Source: Choanephora cucurbitarum (lineage: Eukaryota; Mucoromycota; Mucoromycetes; Mucorales; Choanephoraceae). Taken from it: 64,000 nt of DNA. Location: contig JAIWNI010000024.1 of NCBI GenBank assembly GCA_025331435.1, positions 62,001 to 126,000 on the forward strand, in the 5' to 3' direction. The notes beneath the pieces are model-generated. The model saw nothing but the letters and a program-made list of their open reading frames with translations. It searched no databases and was not told the origin of the DNA. A program made the translations under genes and the position numbers. Shown piece by piece: positions 12,070 through 21,848 of this stretch; within the stretch, counting starts at the first letter, position 1, and each line of letters opens with the position of its first letter.

Positions 12070-12372
12070 ATAAGAGTTTGGCTGGCACTTGGTTTTACCT
12101 CACTTAATTCTTTCATGTAAGTCGGAGAAGCTATTTTGGGTTCAGCTAACGATGAAACCTCTTTTTGTGATTGTCATTAATACCTGTGAAAACTGGCTTT
12201 AGGGCTAGTTGGATACTAAACTCTAACGCTTTAATCCTTTGTCATTTGTTTTTAGCTAGGAAGATCCAGTTGCAAGGTCAAATCTACCATACAGTTGAAC
12301 TTTGAAGTAGATTCTGAAGGCTCTTTCCCTCGTGTAACTTTGGACTTTTACTTAGGTCTGAAATCTCTATTA
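12070..12372 (+). repeat. Degenerate dispersed repeat, copy A
   Basis: Shares a series of blocks, in the same order and orientation, with 61863-62155: GAGTTTGGCTG, GAAGCTATT, GTTCAG-AACGATGAAACC, TAGATTCTG-GGCTCTTT and GAAAT-CT-T. Gaps and substitutions separate the blocks, so both copies are old. In copy B the AACGATGAAACC block has an inverted partner; in copy A that right arm is decayed (CTGGCTTTAGGGCTAG). The end of copy A may overlap a short coding-like stretch (12295-12561). Type of element is unknown. Confidence 0.6.
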
Positions 12373-12727
12373 GAGGCAAGAAACCCACCTTCTTATATAA
12401 GACGTCTGATTAGCTCATATTGCACGATAAATGAATGCGCCAATGGAGGGCGAAGAAGATATGCAAGAGGAAAACTTCTTCTTCTCATTCCTTTACGCTT
12501 CTCAACTTTTATTCGATCCTCTTTAAACATACAAAGCCATATTAGCGCTTTGATCTTCTAAGGTCGTATGATTAGAGCTTTTTTTTTGTACAAACACTGT
12601 AGCTTTATGCAGAAGTTAAAAAAAACAAAGCCTATACATTGGAAGATATCCCACTGAGAAACCATTGTATACAGTCACAAGGATCATTTCAAAAACAGCA
12701 TACTCTCTGTCCAAACAAAGCTACTGA

Positions 12728-13462
12728 TCAGTTAGTTTCCTGGTATAGTACTGTCAGATAGCATAGCAAAAAGGAATCAAAAAGAGCTTTATCGTACATG
12801 CTGAGGAAGTCTTGCTTTGTGTAAGGCAGGATGTATAACATCAGAAGCTCGGAAAGAGCGTCAGTGTAGCAAGGTTTGTTGGCATTGGGATTGAGTTGAA
12901 AGTTATCGCATTGCTGCTCCTCACTATCGTCCTCAATGCCAACGTTTCATGCGTTGGTATCATTGATGGTTTTCAAAGTCATCAAAATTGCCAGCATCAA
13001 TGTCAGCACTGCAATCATTCAGCATCGTTGTTTAGATGACTTTGTGAAAGTCGATCGCTGGTAATTTGAGACCAAACATGGCCACAGCTTTGATTATCGT
13101 GATTGAAAAGCAAAGTCTTGTAATCCACAGGAGTGAGTTCCGTAAGCTCTTCAACTGTAAGATGTTTCTTTTCGGAATCAATGACAAGCAACCCGAAAGA
13201 GATTTAGTAGTATCAGGAGCTCGACTATCACTCTGTTCTTGAAAACTGACAAGTCTATAGTCATTCCTATGATTTGTTGCTTTGAGATTTTCATTTGCTG
13301 AAATAACTGGATGAAGTATTTTGCAAAAGTGCTTGCACTCAGGCCACTAATTATTGCTTGAAAGAAAACCATGCTCCTTCGCATATCAGGGACATAGATT
13401 ATAGAAGAGCAGAGGCACATCTTATTGTCAGAGACGGCTCTGTAAGTAAAGATGCAAAACAC
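12728..13462 (-). pseudogene. Broken coding relic, family unknown
   Basis: Three minus-strand blocks look coding but lie in different frames. Block 1 (about 13178-13462) starts MFCIFTYRAVSDNKMCLCSS. Block 2 (13018-13203) contains LLVIDSEKKHLTVEELTEL and HDNQSCGHVWSQITSDRL and ends at TGA. Block 3 (12728-12940) contains EDDSEEQQCDNFQLNPNA and LSELLMLYILPYTKQ and ends at TGA. Composition (acidic, well-mixed residues) differs from random AT-rich translation. Frame changes between blocks with no splice sites that repair them point to a decayed gene. I do not recognise the family; a transposon-borne or lineage-specific expanded family is possible. Confidence 0.5.
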
Positions 13463-14427
13463 TCTTGCTTTTCGATTGCTTTTTGAGTAGCACGAGGCCT
13501 TTTCTAAAAAAAAACACTGACATTATTGCCAATGCATTTTCTAATATGTGCAATCCTCTTCTTAACTGCCTTTGTTTTCAAGCCTTTGTCCAGACTGCCG
13601 CTAATATTTAGTCTCTCATTCAATGGCTCAACAATACAGCATTCAGAACGGGCCTAACCGAGAAAGCGAGTTCCAAAATAACATGTGTTTAAAGGAGAAG
13701 AAAAAAAAAGGAACAGAGCTTAAAGACTTTGATGATGTAAAGTATACTTTTAACCCAAGTGGCTTTTCAATATGTGTGGAACGCCGGATACACCCCACTT
13801 ACTCCACCCGATATATCTCACTCTCAAAAAGAGAGCTATAGGCTATGAACACACACAAGACTAAGCAACCGCCGGAAAAGAAAAAGAGGGACATCAAGGA
13901 CTAAATCTTTCAGTGCAGATGAGTTTGTTGTAACATACTTGGATAGGTTAATCCATTCCTAAGAAATGCGGTAATACAGGTATCTTTTCTTCCGGACGAT
14001 CTTTGTACGATAAGCTATCATTGGATAAGTAGTTTATCAGATGACGTTTTTCAATTCGATTGATCTGAATCAAATTTCAAAGCTTAATTTGCGTTTTATG
14101 GTTTGATCACTATAACTGCTTATTGGCGAACATGACTACGTTAGCTAGGCCTTCCTTTATGCTTCAGCTAAACCTACCTTCGACTTTGTTACATGTCATC
14201 AGTTAGGAACATTTAAATCTGCGCTTATATTTTTTTCTGTATTTTTTTAATTTCTTTCTCTTTTTTTTTGTTGATTTTTTTTTTTACTCTTTTTCGCTAT
14301 AACAATAGAAAACACGGAACTTGTTCCTTAGCAGCTCTTTTTTTTTGTTTTGTTTTTATACAGTCTATTAGTAATTAATTAATTTTCTTTATCTGGTTGT
14401 GATTGCTTCTCATTCTCTTATATCACC

Positions 14428-16346
14428 ATGGAAACCAAAGACGTTGCTATGGAGATATCAGCACCGCCTCCTTCTTACATGCAAAGCCCAATGACGATGC
14501 GGATGAAATCCTTTCTTCCTGCCTCACCTACCTTACCTACATTCTCAGTACCTAACGACTTTGATACACACTCACAGAAAGGATTCAAAAGCAACTCATG
14601 GTTCTCTCAAAGCGGAAATAATACAGATAAGCAAACTGCCATTCGTCGAGTGGCCTCTGTTCCCAACACCAAATTCTTTGAGCTCAGTAATCAGTCTTAT
14701 AACAGTAACAGCACAGTCTCTATCCCTTCTCTCATGACTGATTCGCCACCTATGCAGAAGTTACGTCGCCTATGTCGTCGCACCTATAGTAGCAGTAGCA
14801 TTAAAGTCAAAAAGGTAGAAGTGGGCCCCTCTAGCTTTGTCAAGATTCGTATGCTTGGTAAAGGGGATGTGGGTAAAGTTTATATGGTCAGACAGAAGGA
14901 AACAGATAAGCTGTATGCTATGAAAGGTAAGCTATTTGAGATACTAGACCAAGGCTATTAACCGTCTCTTCAAAGTACTTTCAAAGCGAGAAATGATTCG
15001 ACGTAATAAGATTAAGAGAGCATTGGCAGAACAAGAGATTTTGACTACATCCAATCATCCATTTATTGTCACTCTTTATCATTCATTCCAAAGCCAAGAT
15101 TACCTTTACTTTGTTATGGAATATTGTGTGGGTGGTGAATTCTTCCGAGGTAAAAAAAAAACACTTTAATCGATGTATAGAGATTCTAATGTAAAGCTCT
15201 TATAAAAAGCACTTCAACTGCGTCCTGGTAAATGCTTATCAGAAGAAGGTGCTAAGTTTTATGCAGCCGAGGTGACAGCTGCTTTAGAATATCTACATCT
15301 TCAAGGTCATATCTATCGTGATCTAAAGCCAGAAAGTGAGTGACATGATGTTTTTATGAAAAGAAAAAGGCTCCTAATGATAATAGATATCTTGCTCCAT
15401 CAAAGTGGTCATATTATGTTGAGTGATTTTGACTTGAGCAAAGGATCACAGCCTCCTGGAAACCCCAGCGTGGTCAAATCAGGATCGCCTCATGTGGTAA
15501 AGCTTATTCTCTGCAATCGTTGTCTTTCTGTCTCTTATACACCTTATTATAGCCTCCTTCTATTGATACCAAGAGTTGTGTGATTAATCTCAGAACCAAC
15601 AGTTTTGTAGGCACTGAAGGTAAGACAGGTCGAAAGAAAGAATAGCCAAATCTTATATTCCTTCTGCTTTTTTTTTTAAAAAAATCTATAGAATACATTG
15701 CACCTGAAGTCATTAAAGGATGTGGTCACACCAGTGCTGTCGATTGGTGGACACTTGGTATCTTGATCTATGAAATGTTGGTGAGTCCTACATGCTTCTT
15801 TTTTCTTTAAAGATCAACCACTGACATATGAAATTAGTTTGGTACAACACCTTTCAAGGGATCCGGTCGCAACGAGACCTTTTCTCGCGTACTCCATTGT
15901 GATGTTCAGTTTGGAGAACAACCTGCTCCTTACAAGACAACCATATCTAGCAATGGAAAAAACCTGATTCGCAAGTTACTTCATAAAGATGAGCATAAGC
16001 GCCTTGGATCCAAAGCAGGTGCTTCTGATGTTAAATCACATCCTTTCTTTAAGAACATCAATTTCGCTCTACTCAGACACTCTACTCCACCTATTACACC
16101 CTTAGTCCAAAAGCCAAATGGTATTGATGCACTTAATTTCAGAAAGATGACCCCAGAAAGTATGAGTCTTGACTTGGAATCAGATCATGTACTTGTGAGC
16201 CTAAAAGAGGATGAAAATCCATTTGAAAAGTTTAATTCCAGTAAGTACAATTATATAAGTTCAGTTTGGTGTTTCATATTGATGTTTTCTTGTTAGTTAC
16301 TCTTTATCATGAAGGTGATTCTGACTCTGATGATTATGACTATTAA
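14428..16346 (+). CDS. AGC protein kinase, flippase-kinase (Fpk1/Kin82/nrc-2) type
   Basis: Serine/threonine kinase of the group that activates plasma-membrane phospholipid flippases and so controls polar growth. Eight exons (14428-14926, 14976-15149, 15210-15335, 15387-15496, 15553-15619, 15692-15780, 15838-16240, 16297-16346) join to 505 aa. A Ser/Pro-rich tail (1-130) precedes the kinase domain: glycine loop GKGDVGKV (144-151), ATP lysine in YAMK (166), catalytic YRDLKPEN (Asp262), activation segment DFD (280-282), then an insert ending [20 protein letters not shown], which is the hallmark of the nrc-2/Fpk1 group. The domain ends [19 protein letters not shown] with a short acidic C-terminus. 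It converges on Arp2 with only 135 nt between stop codons. The exact yeast counterpart (Fpk1 or Kin82) cannot be told apart. Confidence 0.93.
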
Positions 16347-16380
16347 TTTATTCCCCCCTACCCATTTTTACTTTCTTTTA

Positions 16381-16400
16381 ATACTAATACTAATACTAAT
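16381..16400. repeat. (TACTAA)n simple repeat
   Basis: Three to four tandem ACTAAT units in the 135-nt space between the converging kinase and Arp2 genes. TACTAA resembles an intron branch-point sequence, but there is no intron here. It is simply a short tandem repeat in the overlapping 3' UTR zone. Confidence 0.6.
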
Positions 16401-16435
16401 CTCTTTCTTATAATTAAATACATTATATTTTAATG

Positions 16436-16441
16436 AATAAA
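16436..16441 (+). terminator. Poly(A) signal AATAAA for the kinase gene
   Basis: AATAAA 90 nt after the kinase stop codon and 41 nt before the Arp2 stop codon on the other strand. The two transcripts probably overlap at their 3' ends. Confidence 0.4.
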
Positions 16442-16481
16442 ACATACACAACGCACATACACACACACACATATATTCATT

Positions 16482-17912
16482 TTAGGCTGTAGAACCCAAA
16501 ACACCCATCTTTTCTAATGAACGAGGACCCATTTCTTCCCATTCTTGCTTAGTGACCCACCAACTATCCTTATCCTTCATGATATCAGCAAGAACAGCAC
16601 CACCGAGGTAAACCATATGCTTACGTCTTGGGGGATCTTCAATACGAATCTTGAATTTCTATAGAGAGACAAGTATGAGTGATGGTTTTCAAATCAATGC
16701 TTGGTTCATCTTACGTTTAATCGACTGGCATCACCATTCAATACATTTGTAAGGTAAAGTTGCTTCATTTCCTTTTCTAGACGACTAGGTAAACCAGGAT
16801 ACATAGTAGAACCACCTGAGAGTACAATGTGTTTATAGAGATCAGCGCGGATATCAATATCGGCCGATTGAATGGTATTGAACAACATTTCGGCCATACC
16901 AGGAGCTTCCACATCAATCAAGTGAGGTTGGAACAGACATTCAGGAGCCTCAAAACGTTCGGATCCAACCTTGATGACTCGACCATCGGGAAGTTCGTAA
17001 CTTTCGACCAATGTTGTTGTCTCGTTACCTAACTTTTGATCCATTTCAAGATCATAACTATCAAAAAAGACAAAGGTGAGAAAGAAGACGATCGCTTTGT
17101 ATTCTACTTTACCTGACATAACAGAACTTCTCTTTAATTTGACGTACAGTTTCAAAATCAGCAGTACGGTTAAATGCATAACCACGCAACAACAACAACT
17201 TGATTAGATAACGAGTGACATGACGACCTGCGACATCTAAACGACGAGTTAAATTGGCAGGTGCATAACCTTGATACACAGGCACCTAAAAGAAATCATA
17301 TGGTTATCTATCACTCCTCATTTTTTCTATCAAGCTAACTTACAATATGAGTGACACCATCACCAGAATCAACAACCACACCAGACATTAAACCTTGAGC
17401 AAACAAGGTCAAGACAGCCTGAATGGCCACATAGATGCCCTGAAATCCATACTCTTCAAACATAATCTCGGCCATTTTTTCACGGTTCTGTTTAGGGTTC
17501 ATGGGTGCCTCGGTCAAGAGGATCTTGGAGTCCCGAGGATTGATCTTGAGCATCTCATCAAATGTATAGTTCCACAAGTGACGCATATCTTCCCAGTTAC
17601 GGATGATACCGTTTTCCATAGGATAAGACATTTGAAGGATATTACGAAGTTGAGCTGCTTCGTCACCTATCATGATATCTTTCACTTCCAAGTCGCCTAC
17701 TCTTTCTTCAGCACGTAAGATAGGACGACCGACTACACTGGGAAAGACATGTTCTGGAAAGTTGGAACCTGCATAACCACATTTCACAAACTAGATGAAA
17801 ACGCGTTTTTTTTTTATTTTGTTTTAGTCATTCCCTTTTTTTTTTGTCATCTCTAACTATCCACACTTACACCTGTACCATTATCGACAACAAGTGTATT
17901 TGTAGCTGCCAT
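16482..17912 (-). CDS. ARP2: Actin-related protein 2 (Arp2)
   Basis: Subunit of the Arp2/3 complex that nucleates branched actin filaments at endocytic sites and polarised tips. Five exons (17871-17912, 17344-17790, 17113-17285, 16715-17057, 16482-16658) join to 393 aa, the usual Arp2 length. Actin-fold nucleotide motifs are present: [26 protein letters not shown] and [15 protein letters not shown]. Arp2-specific blocks include the early insert [18 protein letters not shown] and [19 protein letters not shown]. The start ATG opens [14 protein letters not shown], as in other Arp2 proteins. Introns have GTAAG or GTGAG-like donors and CTAG, TTAG or ATAG acceptors. Confident assignment. Confidence 0.97.
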
Positions 17913-18508
17913 TTTCCTCTTTGTTGTTTATTGGTTATAAGAAAATAAAATAAAAAAAAAGGGAGGCTACAAGCAGTAAGTTGAAATAATAAAAAAAAAA
18001 AGAATGAGAGAGAGAAATGAGTACAAGTCTTGGTTTAAGCCCAAAAGGAAAAATAAAGACCGTTTCAACTTCAGCCAGATAACTTATGCGACTAGAAACA
18101 AGTGTATTCTCAAATAAAGAGGCCAAGTAGAAGTTGATAGCAAAAAAAGGGGAGAGGATTAACGACATTATGCCAATACTTTTCATGGCCAATATCTATA
18201 GGTACTATGGAATGACTTGGAATAAAAGAAGAGAGTTAAGCGTAAAATTGATTTTTATGCGTCATGACATAGTGTACTTGATTATAGCTTAGAGACCAAT
18301 AGCTTCTTATCTCTCACTCACAGTGATATGCAGATACAAAAGATGCCAAACATGCCAAAGGCTCTTTCTGAATTCACTATGATACTAGCATGCTTCCCTC
18401 TCACTCTTTGACAGCTTTAAAATTTCAAAAAAAAAACCAAGTCATTTTGATGGTAACACAAAAGACAAGGTTAAATCTATTTGACATATTTAAATTTTTT
18501 TTTCTTTC
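17913..18508. other. Divergent intergenic region, ARP2 / rRNA methyltransferase
   Basis: About 0.6 kb that should contain both promoters. It is A-rich near ARP2 and T-rich just before 18509. The ORF at 17935-18192 is hydrophobic low-complexity translation and is not called. No distinctive motif was seen. Confidence 0.4.
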
Positions 18509-19789
18509 ATGTTTTCAATTTTAAGACGTACTTATTCCACTGTTCGTTTACCTTACGAAAAAATACATGTACCAGTCTTGTTGCCTGAGGTGATATCTCA
18601 TCTATCGCCTAAAGATGGTGGTGTTTACTGTGATATGACATTTGGTGATGGTGGCTATACAAAGGCTTTACTAGGTTAATATACACACACAATGTGTCTA
18701 TCTTTTCACATCAACTAATGTATTATAAAAAAAAAAGACAGTTGCGACTGTAAAGTAGTTGCTATCGATCAAGATCCTACAGCATATGCAAAGGCAAAGC
18801 AATTAGCAGATTTGACAGACTACAAAGATCGTTTATTTCCTGTCCTTGGTAAATTCGGTTCTATCCTGGATCATTTGGAACAACTTGATTGGCAGTAAGC
18901 ACATCTCTTTCTGCTCTTTACATGTAACTTATATCAAACTAGAACACCTTGTTTCGATGGCATCATGATGGACATTGGTGTCTCAAGTGGACAGATAGAG
19001 ACACCAGAACGTGGATTTTCCTATAAACTCGATGGTCCTCTTGACATGCGCATGTTTTCTCGTGGACGATTTGGAGAAGCACAAGATGAAGATGAAAGAC
19101 GCTTACTACGAAAATCAATCTCTGCTTACGAGATTGTCAATTTCTTCAGTCGAGAACAGATAGCAGACATTATTTATCGATATGGAGGTGATCGACTGTC
19201 TCGCAAGATAGCAGCTGCCATTGTGACAGCCAGACAGACAGGTCCCATCGAGACCACAGCCAGTTTAGCCACCATCATCCAGACTGCTTGTCCTCAACCA
19301 CGATGGCAGCGAGGTCATGATGATATGGTGCGTAATTCAGCTGCCCGTACCTTCCAGGCCTTTCGTATCTATATCAATAACGAACTGGAAGAACTTGAGC
19401 GTGCCTTGGCTGCAACAGAGTACCTTTTGCGACCCCACGGTCGATTGGCTGTCGTCACTTTTCATTCGTTAGAGGATCGTATTGTCAAGAATTTCATGCA
19501 GCATTGTGCGGGCAAAAGAACCCTTCAGGATGCTGAACAGAATCAATTCAGTCTCAAACGAGCAGCCACGCGTGAATATAAAAAGGCACTTAAGCATGGA
19601 TTTAGTGACATAAGCCATAAGGGATCCATTCCTGAACAAATACAGTTGACTCCCTCATTTGAGATCTGTACAAAGCATGTCATTCAGCCTACAGAGGAAG
19701 AACTGGATCTCAATGCCCGTAGTCGATCTGCTAAGCTAAGGGTGGCTGAACGTACAATGGCTCCACCTCTCGATCCTTTCAATTCATGA
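18509..19789 (+). CDS. MraW/RsmH-type rRNA (cytosine-N4) methyltransferase, mitochondrial METTL15-like
   Basis: SAM-dependent methyltransferase of the RsmH (MraW) family; the eukaryotic member METTL15 makes m4C in mitochondrial small-subunit rRNA. Three exons (18509-18674, 18738-18894, 18943-19789) join to 389 aa. The first residues [20 protein letters not shown] look like a mitochondrial presequence and run into the family N-terminus [17 protein letters not shown]-binding signature [16 protein letters not shown] follows, then [21 protein letters not shown], the insert [20 protein letters not shown], and the C-terminal [19 protein letters not shown] and [13 protein letters not shown] blocks. 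All are typical of RsmH. The exon 1 donor is the less usual GTTAAT, chosen because it alone keeps frame. Confidence 0.93.
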
Positions 19790-19822
19790 TGATTTTATTG
19801 ATTATATATAAACACTTCATGT

Positions 19823-21138
19823 CTAGAGTTCTTGATGTACCAAGTGAGGTTTTGAAGCAAATGTACTGCCTTTCTTTAAGTCTAGTAACAATCAATCTAT
19901 AAGCAAATTTTGTTGTCAAGATAGATAGGCTAACTTACATTCAAGCGTGTCATTATCCACATGAGTAGGGAATATCACTTGGTATTCTACAAACAGGTCA
20001 CCGTGTTCAGAGGGATTATCATGATGAGGCATACCCTGGCCCTGAATGGTCTGTACATAGCCATACTGTGTCACGCCTTCTCTCACAAGTTCAATAGTCG
20101 ATCCATCTAGTTGAGTGATGGTCTTCTTGAAGCCACCAAGGGCTTCAATCAAGGTAATATGTTGCTTTACATAGAGATGATGCCCCTTTCTCTCAAAGAC
20201 AGGATGAGGTGCAGCATGAGTCGTAAAGACGATATTGCCAGCAATATGTTCAGGGTATTCATCTGCTTCTTCTTCAAGCACGATCGATTGACCATCCATC
20301 ATACCCTTTTCAATATGAATTGAGTAGTTTTCATTGCCTCTTCGCACCTTCTTTCCAGCACATGCAGGACAGACATGACGAATGACCTTTCCTTTACCAC
20401 CACAGGCATGACAGACCTGTTGAAACTGTTGAAACATGCCAGGCCCCATTTGAGCACGCTTGATGATCATACCGTTACCATGACAGGTATCACAGGTATT
20501 AATGTCTTCTGGGCGACGAGCACCACTACCATGACAGTGATCACACAGCACTTGCTTGGATAGATCAATATCAATTTCTGCACCATTGTACAGATCTTCT
20601 AGAGTAACTTCTAATCTGACATTCATATCTGGACCACGCTTTTCTTGATGTCTACCATGATGACCTACAGATGTGTTAGTGCTGAATCCTGTTTCCAAAT
20701 TGTCAACATACGATGACCACCACCACCACCACCACCAAAGAAATGAGAAAAGATATCAAAAGGATCATCAAATCCACCACCACCTCCTCTTCCACCATTC
20801 TGACTCTGCTTAAGGCCTTCTTCACCATAACGATCATAAATGGATCGTTTTTCGTCATCCATCAGAATCTCATAAGCTATTAGAGGTTAGGATACCATAA
20901 ACAAAGACTGAAGCTACACCTTACCATTGGCGATTTCCATAAACTTCTGAGAAGCCTTTTCATCACCTGAATTCTTATCTGGATGATAGACTCTAGAGAG
21001 TTTTTTGAAATGACGCTTGATTTGAGATTTAGGTGCATCCCGAGGGACATCTAGAATCTCATAATAATCTTTGGCAGCCACCAGAAGACAACCTAAGGCA
21101 AGGAAGACAAGAAGTAAAAACGTCTTGATTCCTTGCAT
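19823..21138 (-). CDS. ER-lumenal DnaJ/Hsp40 co-chaperone, Scj1-like, ending HQEL
   Basis: Type I Hsp40 that stimulates ER Hsp70 (BiP/Kar2) in folding and degradation of secretory proteins. Four exons (20925-21138, 20712-20876, 19939-20664, 19823-19881) join to 387 aa. Residues 1-22 form a signal peptide ([18 protein letters not shown]). The J domain follows directly with the HPD triad at 52-54, then a Gly-rich region ([15 protein letters not shown]), four zinc motifs ([32 protein letters not shown]) and the substrate-binding C-terminal domain. The last 59-nt exon ends HLVHQEL, an HDEL-like ER-retrieval signal, which supports both the splice choice and the location. Divergent from the Snf2-like gene with X-box-like sites between them. 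Confidence 0.92.
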
Positions 21139-21331
21139 ATTTGAATAGAAGCAAAATAGAAAAAAAAAATGAAAATGAAGCTGTCTTATTCATGTCAGTT
21201 TCTATATATTTTTTTAGTTGCTGTGTTGGAACTCGACGATTGGACCTCAAATTATTTTAGAAAATAGATATAAAATCACATTCCTTTTTTTCTTTCTTTC
21301 GTTTTTTTTCTTGTGTATACAATAGGAGTGG

Positions 21332-21380
21332 GTTGCTAGGATACCCAATAGGTTACTATGGTAACATATGCCATGACAAC
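21332..21380. promoter_or_regulatory. Cluster of RFX/Crt1 X-box-like sites
   Basis: GTTACTATGGTAAC at 21352-21365 is a perfect 14-bp palindrome that fits the RFX X-box (GTNRCC spacer RGYAAC) with two changes. GTTGCTAGGATAC at 21332-21344 is a weaker site, and TATGCCATGACAAC at 21367-21380 is a third on the minus strand. A second exact copy of GTTGCTAGGATAC lies at 21531-21543. The outer AGTGGGTTG and CAACCCACT (about 21328-21383) also form a 9-bp inverted pair. In yeast, Crt1 (an RFX protein) represses DNA-damage genes through clustered X-boxes. Which of the two divergent genes would be controlled is unknown. Confidence 0.5.
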
Positions 21381-21530
21381 CCACTAGCTGTCTATCCTGC
21401 TAAGTTACACAAGTATAGCATTTAGGGTTCATCGGTCTTTAAGGATCAAACTGACAGAGTGTTTGACATGAATTGCACTTTTGATTTGCCAATGTCTTTA
21501 TGTTGATACCTTATTTTCGCTTTCTATTCT

Positions 21531-21543
21531 GTTGCTAGGATAC
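21531..21543 (+). promoter_or_regulatory. Additional X-box-like site
   Basis: GTTGCTAGGATAC, identical to 21332-21344, 306 nt before the presumed ATG of the Snf2-like gene. Confidence 0.4.
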
Positions 21544-21848
21544 AATAAACCATACAATAGCTTGAGTGAACTGAAAGAGTAAAGAAAGATACATAGTCAA
21601 CTACAAGTACTATTTCTATGTCATATGATGTCGTCAGTTGATCCTAGTCATGTGATGAGTTTTATTTCCCTCTTACAGTTTATGTAATGAATTTGAGTCT
21701 CCTACATAAAAAATATTTTTTTTTCCTTTTTTCTTTATATACAATAAGCCCTCTTTTGTGTCAAAGAGAGAGGAAGGGGAAAGGAGAGGGGGTAAGATAG
21801 CCAATAGGATAACAAGAGTGTACTTACATATATAGAAAAAGAAAAAAG

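Larger units (their letters stand above)
11947..14427. other. Gene-poor region with relics
   Basis: About 2.5 kb with no intact gene. It holds a copy of a dispersed degenerate repeat (about 12070-12372) and a broken coding relic on the minus strand (12728-13462), both listed separately. The stretch 14220-14420 is very T-rich and is probably promoter and 5' UTR of the kinase gene. Confidence 0.5.
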
